A stretch of 64,000 nucleotides of DNA from Diadema setosum (lineage: Eukaryota > Echinodermata > Echinoidea > Diadematoida > Diadematidae): positions 21,812,997-21,876,996 of the forward strand of contig NC_092705.1 of NCBI RefSeq assembly GCF_964275005.1, written 5' to 3'. The notes below the pieces were generated by a model that was not told where the DNA came from, did not search any database, and saw only the letters and a list, made by a program, of their open reading frames with translations. The translations under genes were made by a program, and so were the position numbers. Shown piece after piece: positions 35,101 to 48,800 of this stretch. How positions within the stretch are numbered: the stretch's first letter is position 1; each line of letters starts with the position of its first letter.

Positions 35101-38100
35101 GTTAGGGCCATTCAAATAACATAATGTAATAATCACCTCTCATGGACTTGCTGATTCCACTAACCGAAGTTAGTATTTCCTTGTACGTTTTGTAAAAGAA
35201 ATATGTATTTTGTTTTACCCATTCTATAAAGGAAGAGTTATACTCTGTTCAGAAGGAACTCTACTATTAAGCCATCTCAATTGTTCATAAATCCAGTGAG
35301 GAGTATCAAAATAATAAAAACGTTATTGTTTTTTGTTTCATTATCATCAGCAACCTGGTGCGCTTCATGAGCAGCGGTCCCTGCATTGGTCTGGAGCTGA
35401 TGGCTGACAATGGTATCACTGCCTGGAGGGCCCTCTTGGGTCCGACTGACTGCAGCATGGCACGCAGTGATGCCCCTCACAGCATCAGGGCACGATTTGG
35501 CACAGGTGATTATTCCCCCCCCCCCCCTTTTCCACTAGTACAGAGATCATGATGGATATTCATAGATTACTTAGTAAGCTCAGGAATATATGCACTCTTA
35601 GTGTGCATTTGTTCTGTACATTTAAGTCACAGTGATATGATCAACAAAGCTTTGGACCTCCACTTAAATGATTCTGGGTTTGAATTAAATTCACATCGCC
35701 TACATCCTTGGTCAGATCATTACATCACTCGTTTAGAAGAGTCAATTTGAGCGTGTTGTTGAATGGAATATTAACATTGCAATACTGTAAGAATGCAGAA
35801 ATGTTCACAAACAAAATATTTCCAACATTGTGTCCTACAGATGGGACTAAGAATGCCTGCCATGGGTCAGACTCGGTGCAGTCAGCCGACAGGGAGACAA
35901 ACTTCTTCTTTGGACCGTCGGCCAGGAAACCCAACACGGCCACCTTCCGGGACTGTACCTGCTGTATCATCAAACCAACGGCCGTCAAAGAAGGTAAGGT
36001 GGTCTTCACTACAGGGATGGCATTGGATGATTGATTTTTGTGATCAGGTTGATAAACCTGCTCAGGACCAATTGATTTCATCTACAGTATGAGTAATCGT
36101 ACTCATCTATAGGTAAGGTTTTGTGATGTTGAAGTTCTTCCTACTCGCATTGAATATGCCAGTTATATCTTAGTGGAAATATGTCTCCTGTACAGTTGCC
36201 ACCTGTATTTTCTTGCATATTCTTACCAAAGTATTTTTGTTCTCTCTCTCTCATCAAAAGTTTATAGTGTTAGGGAATTTTGTTCATGTAGTATAGATAT
36301 AGTCTTCAATAATTGGCGTAGATGATACCTGTCACATACCTTTCAATTTTTTCCATCCATTTTATCATTTCCATGTGTTATTAGGATACATGTATCCCTA
36401 TTTAATAGCCAATGCCTATAAATTATGTATAATATATAGGCATTGGCCAATAGGGACTTCACAGATAATCATTTGTGCCAGTTATTTAGCTGCACTGTGG
36501 GAATGATCCTCGGAATATCACTCACTGTAAGGTGTCAGCTTTTCTTTGGGTGCATTATGAGATGAACTTTACCTATGGTGTTGGTTGACTTTAGCTTTAA
36601 CATTTTCTTTTCATTGTTTGTGTATGGAGAGGCACCATTATGAATATATGCCTTCACTAGTACTTGTACAAATAATATTTTTCATTCTCAAGGAATCTGT
36701 CATAATTTGCCCCTACAGGCACCCATTACTCTATAAATTTCATATCAAAGGGCTGTCAGGTGTTTTCAAAGTCCTCAGACACAATAATTGAAGGACATGT
36801 GATATCTTTCACAAATGGCTGAGGCTTTATTACTCAACCAGCACAGGCAATATTCAATAACATAGCATTGAGTTGTTCAGTCATCATAAAACCTGTGTGA
36901 TGAAATATTGGTCTTGTGCACATCATGCTACTAGTGATTTATAATTCATGACACACCTCCTTTGCCAAGCATTGATATGTTATGCTTGTAAAATTGAAAT
37001 ATTTATATAAAAGACAAGCATGAAACCCTGGAGAGATAAAGTACAGTGGACTCCTGTTAAAACAAAGTCCTTGGGACCGGCAGTTTTTTTCTGTTATATC
37101 GAAATTTCGTTATAACAAACAAAAAAAAAAAAAAAAAAAAAAACCTAATAAAAAACAAAGAGCGGATAATGTTGCAGCCTGAATTTTTAATTCATTATAA
37201 CTTGAATTTCGTTATAACCGTGTTCGGTTTAACGGGAGTGCACTGTATATGGCAAGTGCAGAAATGCAGGTTCCTACCCCTGGCTAAGTGTGACCCTCTT
37301 TACAACTTAAAGCTCCCATGTGTCTTACCCCGTTGAGAACGAGTCCCGAGTATACTCGGGCAGGGGTCTGTCGGAAATGCGTGTTGTAGCAAAATCAGTC
37401 CTTCCTCAACGGGTTAATTAAAGAGTTAGATGGAGAGTACACAACTGTACTTGATCTCATTGACTGTGTATCTGTGCAGGCAAGGCAGGGAAGATTATGA
37501 CGACCATCACCAACGCAGGCTTCCAGGTGACCGCCCTGGAGATGTTCCATGTGGAGAAAGCCAACTCGGAGGAGTTCTTTGAAGTATACAAGGGAGTCGT
37601 GGCTGAGTACATGGTCAGTTTACAATGCCTGTCATTCTGTTCTCTTGTCGGTCTCTGCTTTTGGAGAACTAATGGGTCATGTTGCATTGATTATTCTTTG
37701 AAGTGAGTCAGATTAATTACTTTTACCACCGGAAAAGCCTGGAAGCTTCCAATGTTTCTGCTTGTATCTTTGATATCTCATTTTAAGTGAACATTGCAGC
37801 AAGCAGTCTTCTTCCTAGAAATATTTCTCCAGAAAGTTTTCCAATCTGATATAAGAGTGGTAATAATAGTGTTCTCGGTATTAGGATAATCAGTGTATTT
37901 TTTTCAGAATTCCTGCTAGATGAAAGGGATTTACAGATGAGGGATGTCGGCCCTATACCAGAAAGTGACATTCATAGAGAGCAAAAAACATGATGTTTGA
38001 TGGGAAGCCATTGTACCATGCCCACTTCTTGCTCTACAGCTAGTTTTAATTCCTGCATGATAAATTTGAACTGAAACAAATTAGTTGGCATGTTTCAGTT

Positions 38101-38759
38101 GTGCAGGGTTAAATCATCCTTTACTCAACCATACCTCCACTGATATATTTTGCACCAACCACAAGAAGAAAGAAACATCAACACTTCAAGTAGGACTTTT
38201 CAATCAAAGTTACAACTGCTGATATGGGTTTATGAAACAATCTGTTCCAGGTAATCTTTCTTGGTTTTTCAGTGGTTCATCTTTTTGATTTCCAGATATT
38301 TGAGAGCATTTGAATCATTTGCTGAACATTTTGTCTTCAGTAGTGAAATGTTAAACTCTACCTCTGCCTATATGTCCTTAGTTTTGCCTTTACTTGTGAC
38401 TGCAAGTCTTCTTAAAAAAAATAAATAAATAAAAGATCATGAAGAGAAAACAGAATCTTGGTGAAGTCAAGCTGCTGAAATTCGTTACCACCCTTTCCCC
38501 TCCCATCTAGGACATGGTGACTGAGCTCACCTCAGGACCATGTTATGTCATGGAGATCACCGGCAAGGGGGAAGAAACGCCGCAGGCCTTCCGCGAGTTT
38601 GTCGGTCCCGCCGATCCCGAGATTGCCCGCCAGCTGCGCCCGAACACCCTGAGGGCACTCTTCGGTTCGGACAAGATCCACAATGCCGTCCACTGCACCG
38701 ACCTGCCCACCGACGGCTTGATGGAAGTGGAGTATTTCTTCAAGATTTTGTCGGATTAG
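32191..38759 (+). CDS. NME7: NME7, nucleoside diphosphate kinase 7 (DM10 + two NDK domains)
   Basis: Seen: coding exons 32329-32445, 33249-33415, 34132-34172, 34639-34759, 35351-35505, 35841-35993, 37480-37613 and 38511-38759 (stop TAG) all have AG/GT borders and compatible phases. No in-frame ATG precedes FSFIAEWYDPNA in the first of these, so an upstream exon must supply the start. An ATG at 32191-32193 directly followed by GTTTGT fits in phase but is inferred. The product would be 379 aa, close to the usual ~376. Domains: DM10 about residues 4-95; first NDK about 97-232 with KPDAI and NACHGSD (His209); second NDK about 245-379 with IIKPTAV and NAVHCTDLPTDG (His358). Both catalytic histidines are present. 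Known: NME7 is an inner protein of axonemal doublet microtubules and a gamma-tubulin ring complex partner with autophosphorylating NDK activity. The gene is convergent with the GEF and divergent from RNF7. Start uncertain; the rest is very secure. Confidence -1.
32329..32445 (+). other. NME7: NME7 first clear coding exon (DM10 start)
   Basis: A T-rich tract and CTTTACAG precede an exon of exactly 39 codons, and GTACAG follows. It carries the DM10 signature (FIAEWYDPNA, RRYQFLFYPKD). The frame is open upstream to an ATG at 32128, which is in frame with the ATG at 32191. Translation of unspliced upstream sequence is therefore possible in principle, but the acceptor is strong and the upstream peptide resembles nothing in NME7. 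This exon decides that the start codon must lie in an upstream exon. Confidence -1.
33512..33714. mobile_element. CGCGAAA-rich MITE, second copy (reverse orientation)
   Basis: It shares GCATGCAAATATTTTTGC, ATTCC(C)CGGAATTAAA and TACCCGGC blocks with the complement of 12362-12571 and ends CATCCACTTTCACAGTA. It lies in an NME7 intron, next to a C-tract at 33499-33513. Confidence -1.
36396..36457. repeat. Inverted repeat in an NME7 intron
   Basis: AATAGCCAATGCCTATA and TATAGGCATTGGCCAATA are mirrored around an AT-rich loop. Confidence -1.
37042..37247. mobile_element. Tc1/pogo-type MITE, copy 2
   Basis: Same family as 8101-8261: TA-CAGTGGACTCCTGTTA at the left, TAACGGGAGTGCACTG-TA at the right, and the same internal TATATCGAAATTTCGTTATAAC. 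The interior is expanded by an A-tract of about 24. It lies in the NME7 intron before the 37480 exon. Confidence -1.
37325..37417. mobile_element. piggyBac-like mini-MITE
   Basis: CCCCGTTGAGAACGAG at the left and TCCTCAACGGGTTAA at the right, with a perfect internal palindrome CCCGAGTATACTCGGG. It lies in an NME7 intron about 60 bp before the 37480 exon. Confidence -1.
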
Positions 38760-40375
38760 GGCTAAAACTATCTCCCACCAATCTTCCTTTAACCAGTCCC
38801 ACTGTTTTGATTTTCTGACCGACTCTTCTGTGATCGTTGACCAACCTCACTGTATTGTTGTGTAGCAACAATTGACCAAATAGACATCCATGACTATGCT
38901 CTTTTAGGTGCAGCAGTGGTTTTCGCAAACATTTCCTGTGATGCCACTTTCATATTGTCAGAAGTCTCTGCCGAGCAACAGAGTCGGTTTCATTGTGTAT
39001 CAGTGCTTTCAAACCCAATTTTTAGTAATGAATTATTCAAACCCCTATTTTCTACCTTGATATTGTTACACGTGGGATTTGATATTCATATGACGGGAGT
39101 TCCAGTTGTCCCATCAGCCAAGCTTCAAGCAAACGTGCAGTGACCTTTTGGGGCTAGTCATCAAAGATCATGCTATTGAAATGAGCATAACATTTTGAGA
39201 CCTTGGCAAACTGGTCTATTCTTGTAGTGTTTTCCTCTTCAGGTGCATGTGGCATGAGCCAAGAGTAGCTGCACCTTGTCAGATTTGATATTTAATGAAA
39301 TTTAAGTTGTGAGACTATGCTGACATAAAGAGCAATTTTTGAAATGTATTGACATTTTCCCCTTTCAGTTAAGTTGCTACATTTCAGCAGCACTGTGAAT
39401 TATGCACCTTGAGATGTTTATTTCAAAACATTGGTCAAGTATTAAAGGGCAATGTGGCACCACCATTTTGTATGACTGGATTCGCTTTTAACTTGCAAAT
39501 ACATGTAGATGTACAAAAAATTAATGTATTGATTGTAGTTGTTGATATAATGCCCTTTTTATAAACAAGTGGTCTCTTCGGATTGCTCGGTCAACCCTTG
39601 ATACAATATACATCTATAGTTGGCTTGTGATACAAAAAAGGATTTGTAAATAATTAATGTATTCCAGATAAAATCCAGTAATATCTATGACAGAGGTTTT
39701 CTTTGTTTTGTACAAACTTATGGCATTCTCTGGTTCACATTCCAATTATAGATCTTTCACTCATTTGACATTTTTCACACTGTGTGGTTAGTTCCAATAT
39801 CTCAGTACTTCTCGACTTGTGGTCAAAAATCTTCTTCGATGCGATTCTTTTTCCTCAAAATCAAATCTATTATATTTTCCTGCAGGGTATTAAACTGATG
39901 AACCACCGCATATTCGTCACAAAATAGCTGCTCAATTTTTTGTTAATACCGAACATGCTGTTAGAAATGCTGGGAAGTTATGAGCCACCTTGTTGAAGAC
40001 CCAGGAGTAAGGTGGGGCATTAACCTCCATAACCCCAAGTAAAATGTGGCTGGTTTCTGGTTTCCTGTTAAAACCACACCACTATGTGCTCTTTTCTAAA
40101 AGCAAAGATTCCCTTTTAGGTTGCAACTTCCAGATAAACATTTGCACATTATCTGTTTGCCCACATATGATTAATTAGAGCTTGTATGACACATTCCTTT
40201 GTATAGAAGTGAGGTGATGTGTACATATTCCTTTTTGAGAGCCTTGAGGTGATGTGTACGTATTCCTTTTTGAGAGCCTTGTACATGTATGTTTGATTCT
40301 TGTAAAACACACCGCTATATTTACAGTACAAGACATAGATCTGTTGTGAATAAAGTTATTTTTCGTACAGCCTGA
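38760..40375 (+). other. Probable NME7 3'UTR
   Basis: No coding exon is seen. The stretch is AT-rich, with a tandem duplication of about 40 bp near 40203-40282 (GAGGTGATGTGTAC and TATTCCTTTTTGAGAGCCTTG occur twice). Its extent is inferred from the AATAAA at 40349. Confidence -1.
40349..40354 (+). terminator. Candidate NME7 polyadenylation signal AATAAA
   Basis: This is a canonical AATAAA about 1.6 kb after the NME7 stop codon, followed by a T/G-rich stretch. The 38760-40375 segment would then be the 3'UTR. Other hexamer variants exist, so usage is inferred. Confidence -1.
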
Positions 40376-40572
40376 ACCATACGAGTATAAAGTAACCTGG
40401 CAGTGGTTGGTTGTTTATTACTGTGTACTGTCATGAATCACATTTTGTACATCAAAAAGAGAATTTCTAGTACCCTACACTGATATCAAGCTAGAAACAA
40501 ATTCTTTCTTGGTCCTTGAATACTATACAATATAATACCTCCCTGTTCACATGCAACACACACTCTTTATGT

Positions 40573-40590
40573 GTGTGTGTGTGTGTGTCC
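40573..40590. repeat. (TG)n microsatellite
   Basis: Nine TG units between the two convergent genes. Confidence -1.
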
Positions 40591-40599
40591 GTGTCAAGG

Positions 40600-43500
40600 T
40601 CTGTGTGATACATTGTGCAGGGTTCGACATCAGGGGCAGCCCTGGGCCACTAAAACTTGATGTCAGGCCACCAAATTTCCCAAAGTTTATCTCTTTGTTG
40701 GCCCGATCGGGTAACTAAAATTCCAAATGAAATTTTGTATATCCTTTCATTTCGGGCTGCTACATTTCATTTTTGGGCCAACAACGATTTGAATTCAAAG
40801 AAAAATGCTAGTTTTGAGCCCTGCATTATAAAACCAAAGCGTAGTAAAAACATCTAGAAGGTTTATGTTTGTGGAACTTGGATCTACTTTGTAGAATCTT
40901 CAACATCTTACCATGGACTCAAAGGTTGATCTCAATGTCTCGATGCCTGTCAGTTGATCTCAATGTCACATTGACCTTGCACACTCGGAGTTAATAGCTG
41001 AAATCAGGCATACTGATTGTGGGACAACATGTCTGTACAAGAATAGAGTGTTGAATGTGCTCCATATGCCCTAGCACAACCATTCTATTCAGAGAAGATA
41101 TCCACTGTTAATATGTGTCCATATTAAATACTTGAGGTATATTTCTGGACTACACCACATGGTAAATACGGTAGAAGGCTTTCGATCTGGGCGTCCAAAA
41201 ACATAAACACACTACAACACACATCAAGTACACACACCAAAAAAAAATGTACACAGCATGCCATCAACCAATGAAATGAGACGACTTGACATGAAAAAAT
41301 AAGTTGGAAGACTGAATAAGAACGCAGGGATTTTTAAATTATCCTTGTTTTTTATTACTGCAAGGCAACTTTTGACGTCGTTGTTGCATGCCCCCTCTAC
41401 AACACGTCAGTCATTGGGAATGAAACAAATCACAGCTAGATGTATACAGTAAAAACATTTGTATTGTCATATAAATCTCTGCTTTGCTGACTCCTCTTAT
41501 CAAAAATATTCTGATATAAATGAAAGATTTTTTTTTGGCCCTAAAAGCCATATTTGATCTTGATCATTTACACTGGAAGACACAATCAAAGATACACTGA
41601 TCGTCACCACTGGTAACGCAAGATGAATATGCGTTAAAGGAATCATGGATATTTACATGACATATGTACAATATGATCTTAATAAACCCTTTTAGATGTC
41701 TATCACACATCAAGCATCATAAAAACAATGTTATATATTGGACTGTTGATACATGACATGATTCAAAGTGATGACATTCATCTCATTAAACATCTTTTGA
41801 GTTTTTGGCGGTGGTTACTGTTTGAATGAACAATATCTATCCTGTGATTAAGGATGCCCGTACAAAACAGTAAAACATGAAAAAACCCTTCTAGCAGTGA
41901 GAACTACATACTCTTGACAATGTGTAATCTAAGGTGAACTTAAATAATGGGCTTCCCCTCTAAGTAACTACATGTGAATGTCCTGAATATCTAGAGAGAA
42001 AAAATACCCCAAAAACTCTATGCTTAAGTCAGTATCCTTGAGTTGTAAGAGATGGTTTGGAGGAAAGATGATGAAAACAATTCAGAGCTGCAAAACAGGA
42101 TCTTACCAGATCAGTATTCACAAATTTATGATTTTCATATCTTTCATCCCATCATCAACATGTCAATTTTTTTTGGACAATATATACAAGTATACATCTT
42201 TCTACTTGCAGCATCTTAATATTTTACCTCAGTGAGAGAGACGCATCATTTATAGTCACTGTCATGTAATACCAGACGTATCCCACACCACTGTATACGC
42301 CATATCCTATCTAGTGAGTGAAATTTTCTTTTTGCAAATTGGGATTTCCCAACAATTTCCCCGAGTGGTTAAAGTCGGGATCATGGAGTGCCGTGATGAA
42401 CAAAAAAATGTACATGTGCACATGACATGATTGTCAGGGTTAGAGTTAATGTTACTAAATTTGCGAATAGCACCTGATTCATGAAATTCATGAAAAATAA
42501 AATCCCTGCGAAATATATTATGGCATATACACTAACCCATCGCTTTTGGGACCAGGTATCATGTGTGATAGCTCCTAGGAAACTACACAGTAGCTGGGAG
42601 GTATTGGCTTAAATAAAATAGGTCTTTACACAGTTGCTACTTCAGAGTTTGTGACTTTGAGAGATATCGGTATACACATATTAATGTTGCCGTTATCTTC
42701 ACAGGCTTTATACATATACCACAGCTTGTGACTGGTGGTACGTGTAAGTAGTGGATTGTTGCATAGTCTGCATACTCATATATACGAGTCCTAAAATTTG
42801 CTCTCCCACAAGGGCCCGCCAGAGACCCATCAACACATTTACTCTTGTATTTACACCAGTTTAGCAGTGAGTAGGTACCTAATCACAAGACAATCTTTGC
42901 TCTTTAAGAATGCAGCATAACACTCCCTACCCCAATCATAATCCAACGTGAGATATTTGTGAGTACACGCAGTAACTGCTTTATTTCATTACCAGGTAAA
43001 ATAGCTAGAGTATTTTGAATTTTAAAGTGTATAGCGAAGTTTCAGCTGTCGGCTCCCTACTGTGCATGTGGTATCATAGTGCTATCAATGAGTTGTTCAA
43101 CAAGGTTTCCTATATTCATATCGCCAGTCATATATAATCCTCAAGTAATGTTTCCCCCGGAAAAATCCAAAAATTTGTATAAGACTAACTTTGTTTTGAA
43201 AAAAAACAAACAAACCAAAAACAACCATACTTGATGGGCATGTCAAAGCTGCTAGCGTGTGAGTGCCTCCATATGACTCAACTTCTATTCTATCCTGAGA
43301 TACATGTAGTCCAATATGGACAGACATTGATATTTTTGTGGTCATAAATATTTGAATCCTACTCAATTTACAGATAAAGTTTAGTTTCCATGATATGAAA
43401 AATAGAAAGTTGTCTCTTGTTTGTTGTTTTTGTTTTCTTCTGAGGTATGTAATGTCAACTGTGTGTTAATAATACCACCATTAAAAAAAACCCAGTAACA

Positions 43501-45852
43501 TACCAGGAATGATCCTTGTTCCTCCTGCTTTCTACTGTAAAAACTGCTCCTAATTCCAGGACTACTTCTGGACAATAGATGCTACTTTACTGACTGACAA
43601 ATTCCCTTGCACCACTAACAGCAGTTTCCTCCCGAGAATGACCCGATTTTATCGTTAAATACTGTTTGTTGACATGGAAGAGATGTGCTTATCAATACAT
43701 CACCAGAATGTACATGAACAAATACACCGATAATATGAAGCCTGGGTGATTTTTCCCTAGACTTCAACTCTGTGATGACCACATCATAAATGATATAGAA
43801 CACAATTGGCTATTAACTATACAACAAAATGTACAAGCACTGTATATATACACTCTTATACACTCTGGAGGAACCATTCATTACAGTATTTGCTGATAGT
43901 AGCAACCTCAAAGAAATTAAATAAAAGTGAAATTAATAATACTAAAAATAATTCCATATCAATTTCTGATGACGAAGTATCGATGTACTAATCCAAACGG
44001 AGCACACACAAGTTTTCACATCATAAAGCATCATAGTATTTCAACTGATATCTACAGCACTTTGTATTTCTTTGGTACACATATGTTAAGCTGTCGGTTA
44101 CCGAAAGCAACTGACACATATTTCAAGAAAATGTGGCTGCTCTGTGACAAGGATAAGTATGAAAATTTCACAGAAATGCAGAAGATATATTGTAGTTTGG
44201 AATATCTAGAATCTAAAGATGCATGACTACTGTTAGCATGTGAACAGTATTTTACAAACAGTCTACGGAAAGTTTCACAATATCTATTTATAAGTGAAAA
44301 CATTAATGACTTAAACAATGTATGCATGCCCAGTGGTGAATTATATTAAGATTTCAATTTGTATCCTGATACACAACACACACTCCTCTGGCAACACCTT
44401 ACGGGAGTGGCATAAAAAAAAGACCAGCATCAAAATTTTACATGCATATCCATCCAAACATGATTATAATTATGATAGGTTATACCTCACCAAAAAACAG
44501 AGGCAAATTTCAACAAGGAATTGAAAAAGTATTCATCAGTTTTTAGATTCAGCTTTCATCAATCCCTTGGTATAGCCCAAACCTTACTAAAAATATGTAA
44601 GAAACTAGGATCAATTCTTAAAGTTTACCAGAAGACCTAGTCGGTAATTGCTCGAAAGATAAGTCTCGAAAGATAAGTTTTGCTTTACAGATACATTGAC
44701 CCTTCTATAAATATATCAAATAATCTAGCAAGACTGTCCTGATCACAAGCTCTCTCCCTTTTTCTCTTCCTGATGTACAGCTCCTTGAATAATCTGGAAT
44801 AGAACTGCTGTGCACACATTGCTTAAAAAAAAAGAAAAGAAGCTATCCAGTCAAGGGCAGCTTGTTAACTATCATCATTACAATCAGTAAGGTCTTCATG
44901 CAGTAGGGATGTCTACGACATCTTGAGGTGGTAGTTCTTGAAGAGTTAAGCAAGAACTATTAAAGAGTATGTGCATGACCTGTCATTTCAAAACAAGCAA
45001 GGAAAACATCTTCTGATTGCAAAGCAAGCATACTTTGTGTGTCTTTTAATGACGCTGCGTGGTGAATCTGAATTTCACACAGTAGTACATACACGTACAT
45101 GTACATGTGTGATTGACAGCTTCTGATTTCTGGCTGATCCGAAAGCAATCCTCATCAAGAGAGGCACATACAGAGAGTGGTGCTGAAATGATGGCTGCTG
45201 GTTGGAGACTGGTACCACTTCTCTCATCAAGCCAGAGAAGATTCACTTTATCCTCTGGTACAGAACAACAGTCATTCCTCTTCACACAAGACTGCCATAG
45301 AAGTGACAAGACTGAGTTTCTACGGTGGTAGGCCGTCATTACCAGAAGTCAACAACAGGCTTGTTAGAGATGTCAACTACTTGCACTTTGAGAATAACTC
45401 TCAGTGAGCGACTACACGCCAGTGATGCAATGTTCGCTCTGCCAGTGATGGAATTTTGACAGTCCGTCATCCTGAGTGACCGCATTCAATATTTCTATCT
45501 TTCTACAGCTTCATTACGACCAGCAGTTTGAAGAAACAAGTGACACCACTTTGGCCATTTGAATTCATCTTTAGTAGGTCTATCTACACCTTAAACTATA
45601 TGTAATCGGGTAAGTGAATAAGCTGAGATTGGAATGAGACTATATTCCTACAGCTGAATGTTATCGATGGAAAGTTTGCTACAGGTAACGTCTGAAGTTA
45701 CGTTGATCTGCCATCAGAGAGATGTGATACGGAGATAGATGAGGAGAAAGTTTTGCAGCTTTTCGTCAGTAGATGGCACTGTTCATGTTTCTCCTCTTTC
45801 AAGAAGACAACCCACAGCTGGTCTGCAGGTCTGCCTGGGTCCATTCATATCT
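40600..45852 (-). other. Intergenic space and probable Rho GEF 3'UTR
   Basis: No exon is recognised. The minus strand has AATAAA candidates at 42985-42980 and 41356-41351, either of which could end a long 3'UTR of the GEF. Open frames near 43927-44226 and 45046-45339 resemble no family and lie where UTR is expected. Confidence -1.
42290..42533. mobile_element. TACTGTATACGCC-family MITE, diverged
   Basis: ACTGTATACGCCATAT at the left, ATATTATGGCATATACACT at the right. The interior retains a few TTTGCGAA/TGCGAAAT remnants. It lies in the space between the NME7 and Rho GEF 3' ends. Confidence -1.
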
Positions 45853-48800
45853 TCATTTCTTTCCCACTTGGAAGCCAAAGAGTGATCTCGATTTTCGCTT
45901 TGGCGTGTCCGGCTCCGGCTCTGGTGGGGGCGTCTTAGGGACCTGGATGGCTGTGTCTCTCGCCTCGCGGACCTTTCGGTGTGGCATGGACAGTGCTCTC
46001 CGGACAGTGACTGTAGGAAAAGTCACAAAAAAACCCAAAAGATAAATTAAGAATGTGAGAAGAGCCATATGAATATGAATTCATAGGGTCATATTCCACA
46101 CAAATGAATTTCAAACCTGAATTACATTGTAACTGAAGGAGAAACAGATAAATGATGTTGAATTATAAATTCTCTGTGCAAAAGCTCAAGTGTTCATGAG
46201 GGTCTCCACAACAATAAATTCAATGATCTTATTTGCATCTACAAAGCTAAAGGCCGTGTCACACCAGCCTTGCGTGCGACTTCCGAAGAACATTTTTGCT
46301 ATCCGGAGGTCCCCGCAGATGACCCGCACATGACAGTACCTAGCATGTATCTCAAAAGTAGTTACCCGGAGGTGCGCACGCTCGCTCTATTTACCCGCTG
46401 CCAAAAAAGGCCCTGTCACACCAGCTAAGCGGGCTTATTGCGTATGGGGATTTTTCAGCACGCAGAATAATTTCTGCGGCCGGACAAGGTTTAGGGCGAG
46501 TTTGGCGTGGGTATTACATGATAAACGCGTGATACCTAAGTCCTTCTTGCGTGTATTCCGTTGAACTGCATGTTAGGCGCGTGGGTGTCACGTGATAGCT
46601 TCGTGATAGCTTCTTTTATGTCAGTTATGGGCGACATACGGGTTCTGCGAAGTACCTGCGCCACAACTGCGTATTATCTGCGTACTAGTCGCCTGCGAGG
46701 TGAGTGCTAGCCTGAACAATAGGCTGGTTCGAGTGGATGGGCAAACAATCATTTGTCAACTAGCTTTCAAGAAGTGAAGATGCCCCGTAGACGGAAAGTG
46801 CACAAGGGCAGAGAACATCCAATGGCTGGACAGCCACAAAGCCCGGAAGATTCACAGCAAATGCATCAAATTGCTGCTGAAGTCCATTCGGCGGATGAAG
46901 TCCTGTCCGAAAGGGTCCAGGTAGTCCTCGACGCCACAGAGGACAGAGGACAAAGAAGAGAATGAGCCAACAAATGGCACGCACTCCCTTCACATAGGCA
47001 TAGATCAGCGGGCAACTTACCTACTTCAAGTGGGTCAAATGCCTGTGAATTGCGGCGGCTACGGCCCTCCTACGGGTGTTCTGCGTGGAACTCTTCGGGC
47101 AATCCTCGCGACTCATCCGGAAATAGTTTTGGTCATGCTCAAAACTTTGATGCGGGAAAATTGGACTAGCGTGCGCACCTTCGGGCAACTAAGGACGAGA
47201 TAAGTGCTAGGTACTGTCAAGTTCGGGCCAACTGCGGAGAGCTCCGGGTAGCAAATTTGTTTCCCCGCAAGTCAAGCCGCAAAACTTCCCCAGATACGGT
47301 ATGACAAGGCCTTGAGCATGCTCAAAACTTGTTCCGGAAGATTCACGGGAGTTGCCCGTAGAGGTACGCGCAGAACACAAGTAGGAAACCCTTACCGGTA
47401 GCACCTCACAGGCAACTCCAAAGCAGGTACTTCGCAATCCCCGTAAGTCGCTCGTAACAGAAAATGGATCGGTTTCAAAGCTCTCACGCGAGTCACACGG
47501 AACGCACGCAAGTAGAAGCTAAGTAGCACGCGTCTAGTAAGTAAGAAACAAGTGCAAAAATTGCAAACATTCTTGTCCGCCCGCGGAAAATCTTCTACGT
47601 GCTTCAAACTACCTCCTCGCCACAAGCCCGCATAGCTTGCCCGGACAGGTGTGACACCGCCTTAAATTCTTAATGATTACATGTGGTATTCAACCTGGAT
47701 GACAAGACAGAATTTCCATTTGAAGGAAAAGGCAGTGTCCCTTATGGGAATATAAAGAAATATGCCTTTATGAAAAAAACAAGACAATGGCTTTTTTTGT
47801 GTGTATTTTCATGCATGTACTTTGTGAATGCAACATTCTTCTCTCCGTATTTCTTTCCACTTTCCAAATTTCATTTCATTTTCCACTTACATGGCTACTT
47901 AAACATAATTTGTAGAAAGTCAATGCTTGTGCAGATGACAAGGGGCATTACATTCTAATTTCAGAAATATACAAGTAGCACAGTGCAGTGCTAGAAACTC
48001 TACTTTTCTTTTTACTTTTCAAGTTTAATAGAAATTTGAGAAGTTACATTCCAGAAGCTTCTTGTCATTGAGATTGTCACTGACTTAATTATAATAGATG
48101 ACTGGGCACTAAGGGAAGACAAGGAATGAATTGTGCAAATATCTCACCTCTGTCGCTGGGTTTGCTTGGCTTCGTGTTGTTGGTGGTTGATTTCAGAGCC
48201 GCCTCCTTGGCCGCCATAAAACTGCTGCCTGTAAGCACGAGGAGAAATGAAAGGAATAATGGTGATAGATTGATAAATATACAAGTAACGTGTACATGTA
48301 TCTCATATACTGAATGGAACTGGAGCTACAACTTGTATCGCTTACACAACCTCTGACTGGCTTTTCTGTGATTACATATTACATTTTTTTTTCTTTATAG
48401 GTAATCTGAGAAACAAGGCATACATCCCTCAAGTCGAATGTGTTTCATATGATACTTTGATGCTGCATGAACTCGTGATATTCTCATTTCTGCAGTATTA
48501 TGTGCCTGCCTTTTCCTGTCATAGCACCCTTCCTTTACAACTATTCAAATCACAATTTTGTTCACTCTCATACCCCAAGGTAACTTCCACATAGTAGAGT
48601 CAAATCACCTGTAATATTGGAAGCATTTTGGAATATATACTACAGATAGAGAGAGACAGCAAGAGAGAGAGAGAGAGAGGGAGAGATTCCACACTGACAG
48701 ACTTCCTTTTTTTATTAGAAATTCCTATCATCGATGCTATCATAAATTTCAGTGAATTAAGGAAATTCATGGCTTCATACGCATATGACAATATTGCGAA

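Noticed and set aside
43927..44226. 99-codon plus-strand frame between the convergent genes
   Set aside because: No family resemblance or splice context, and it lies where the GEF 3'UTR is expected.
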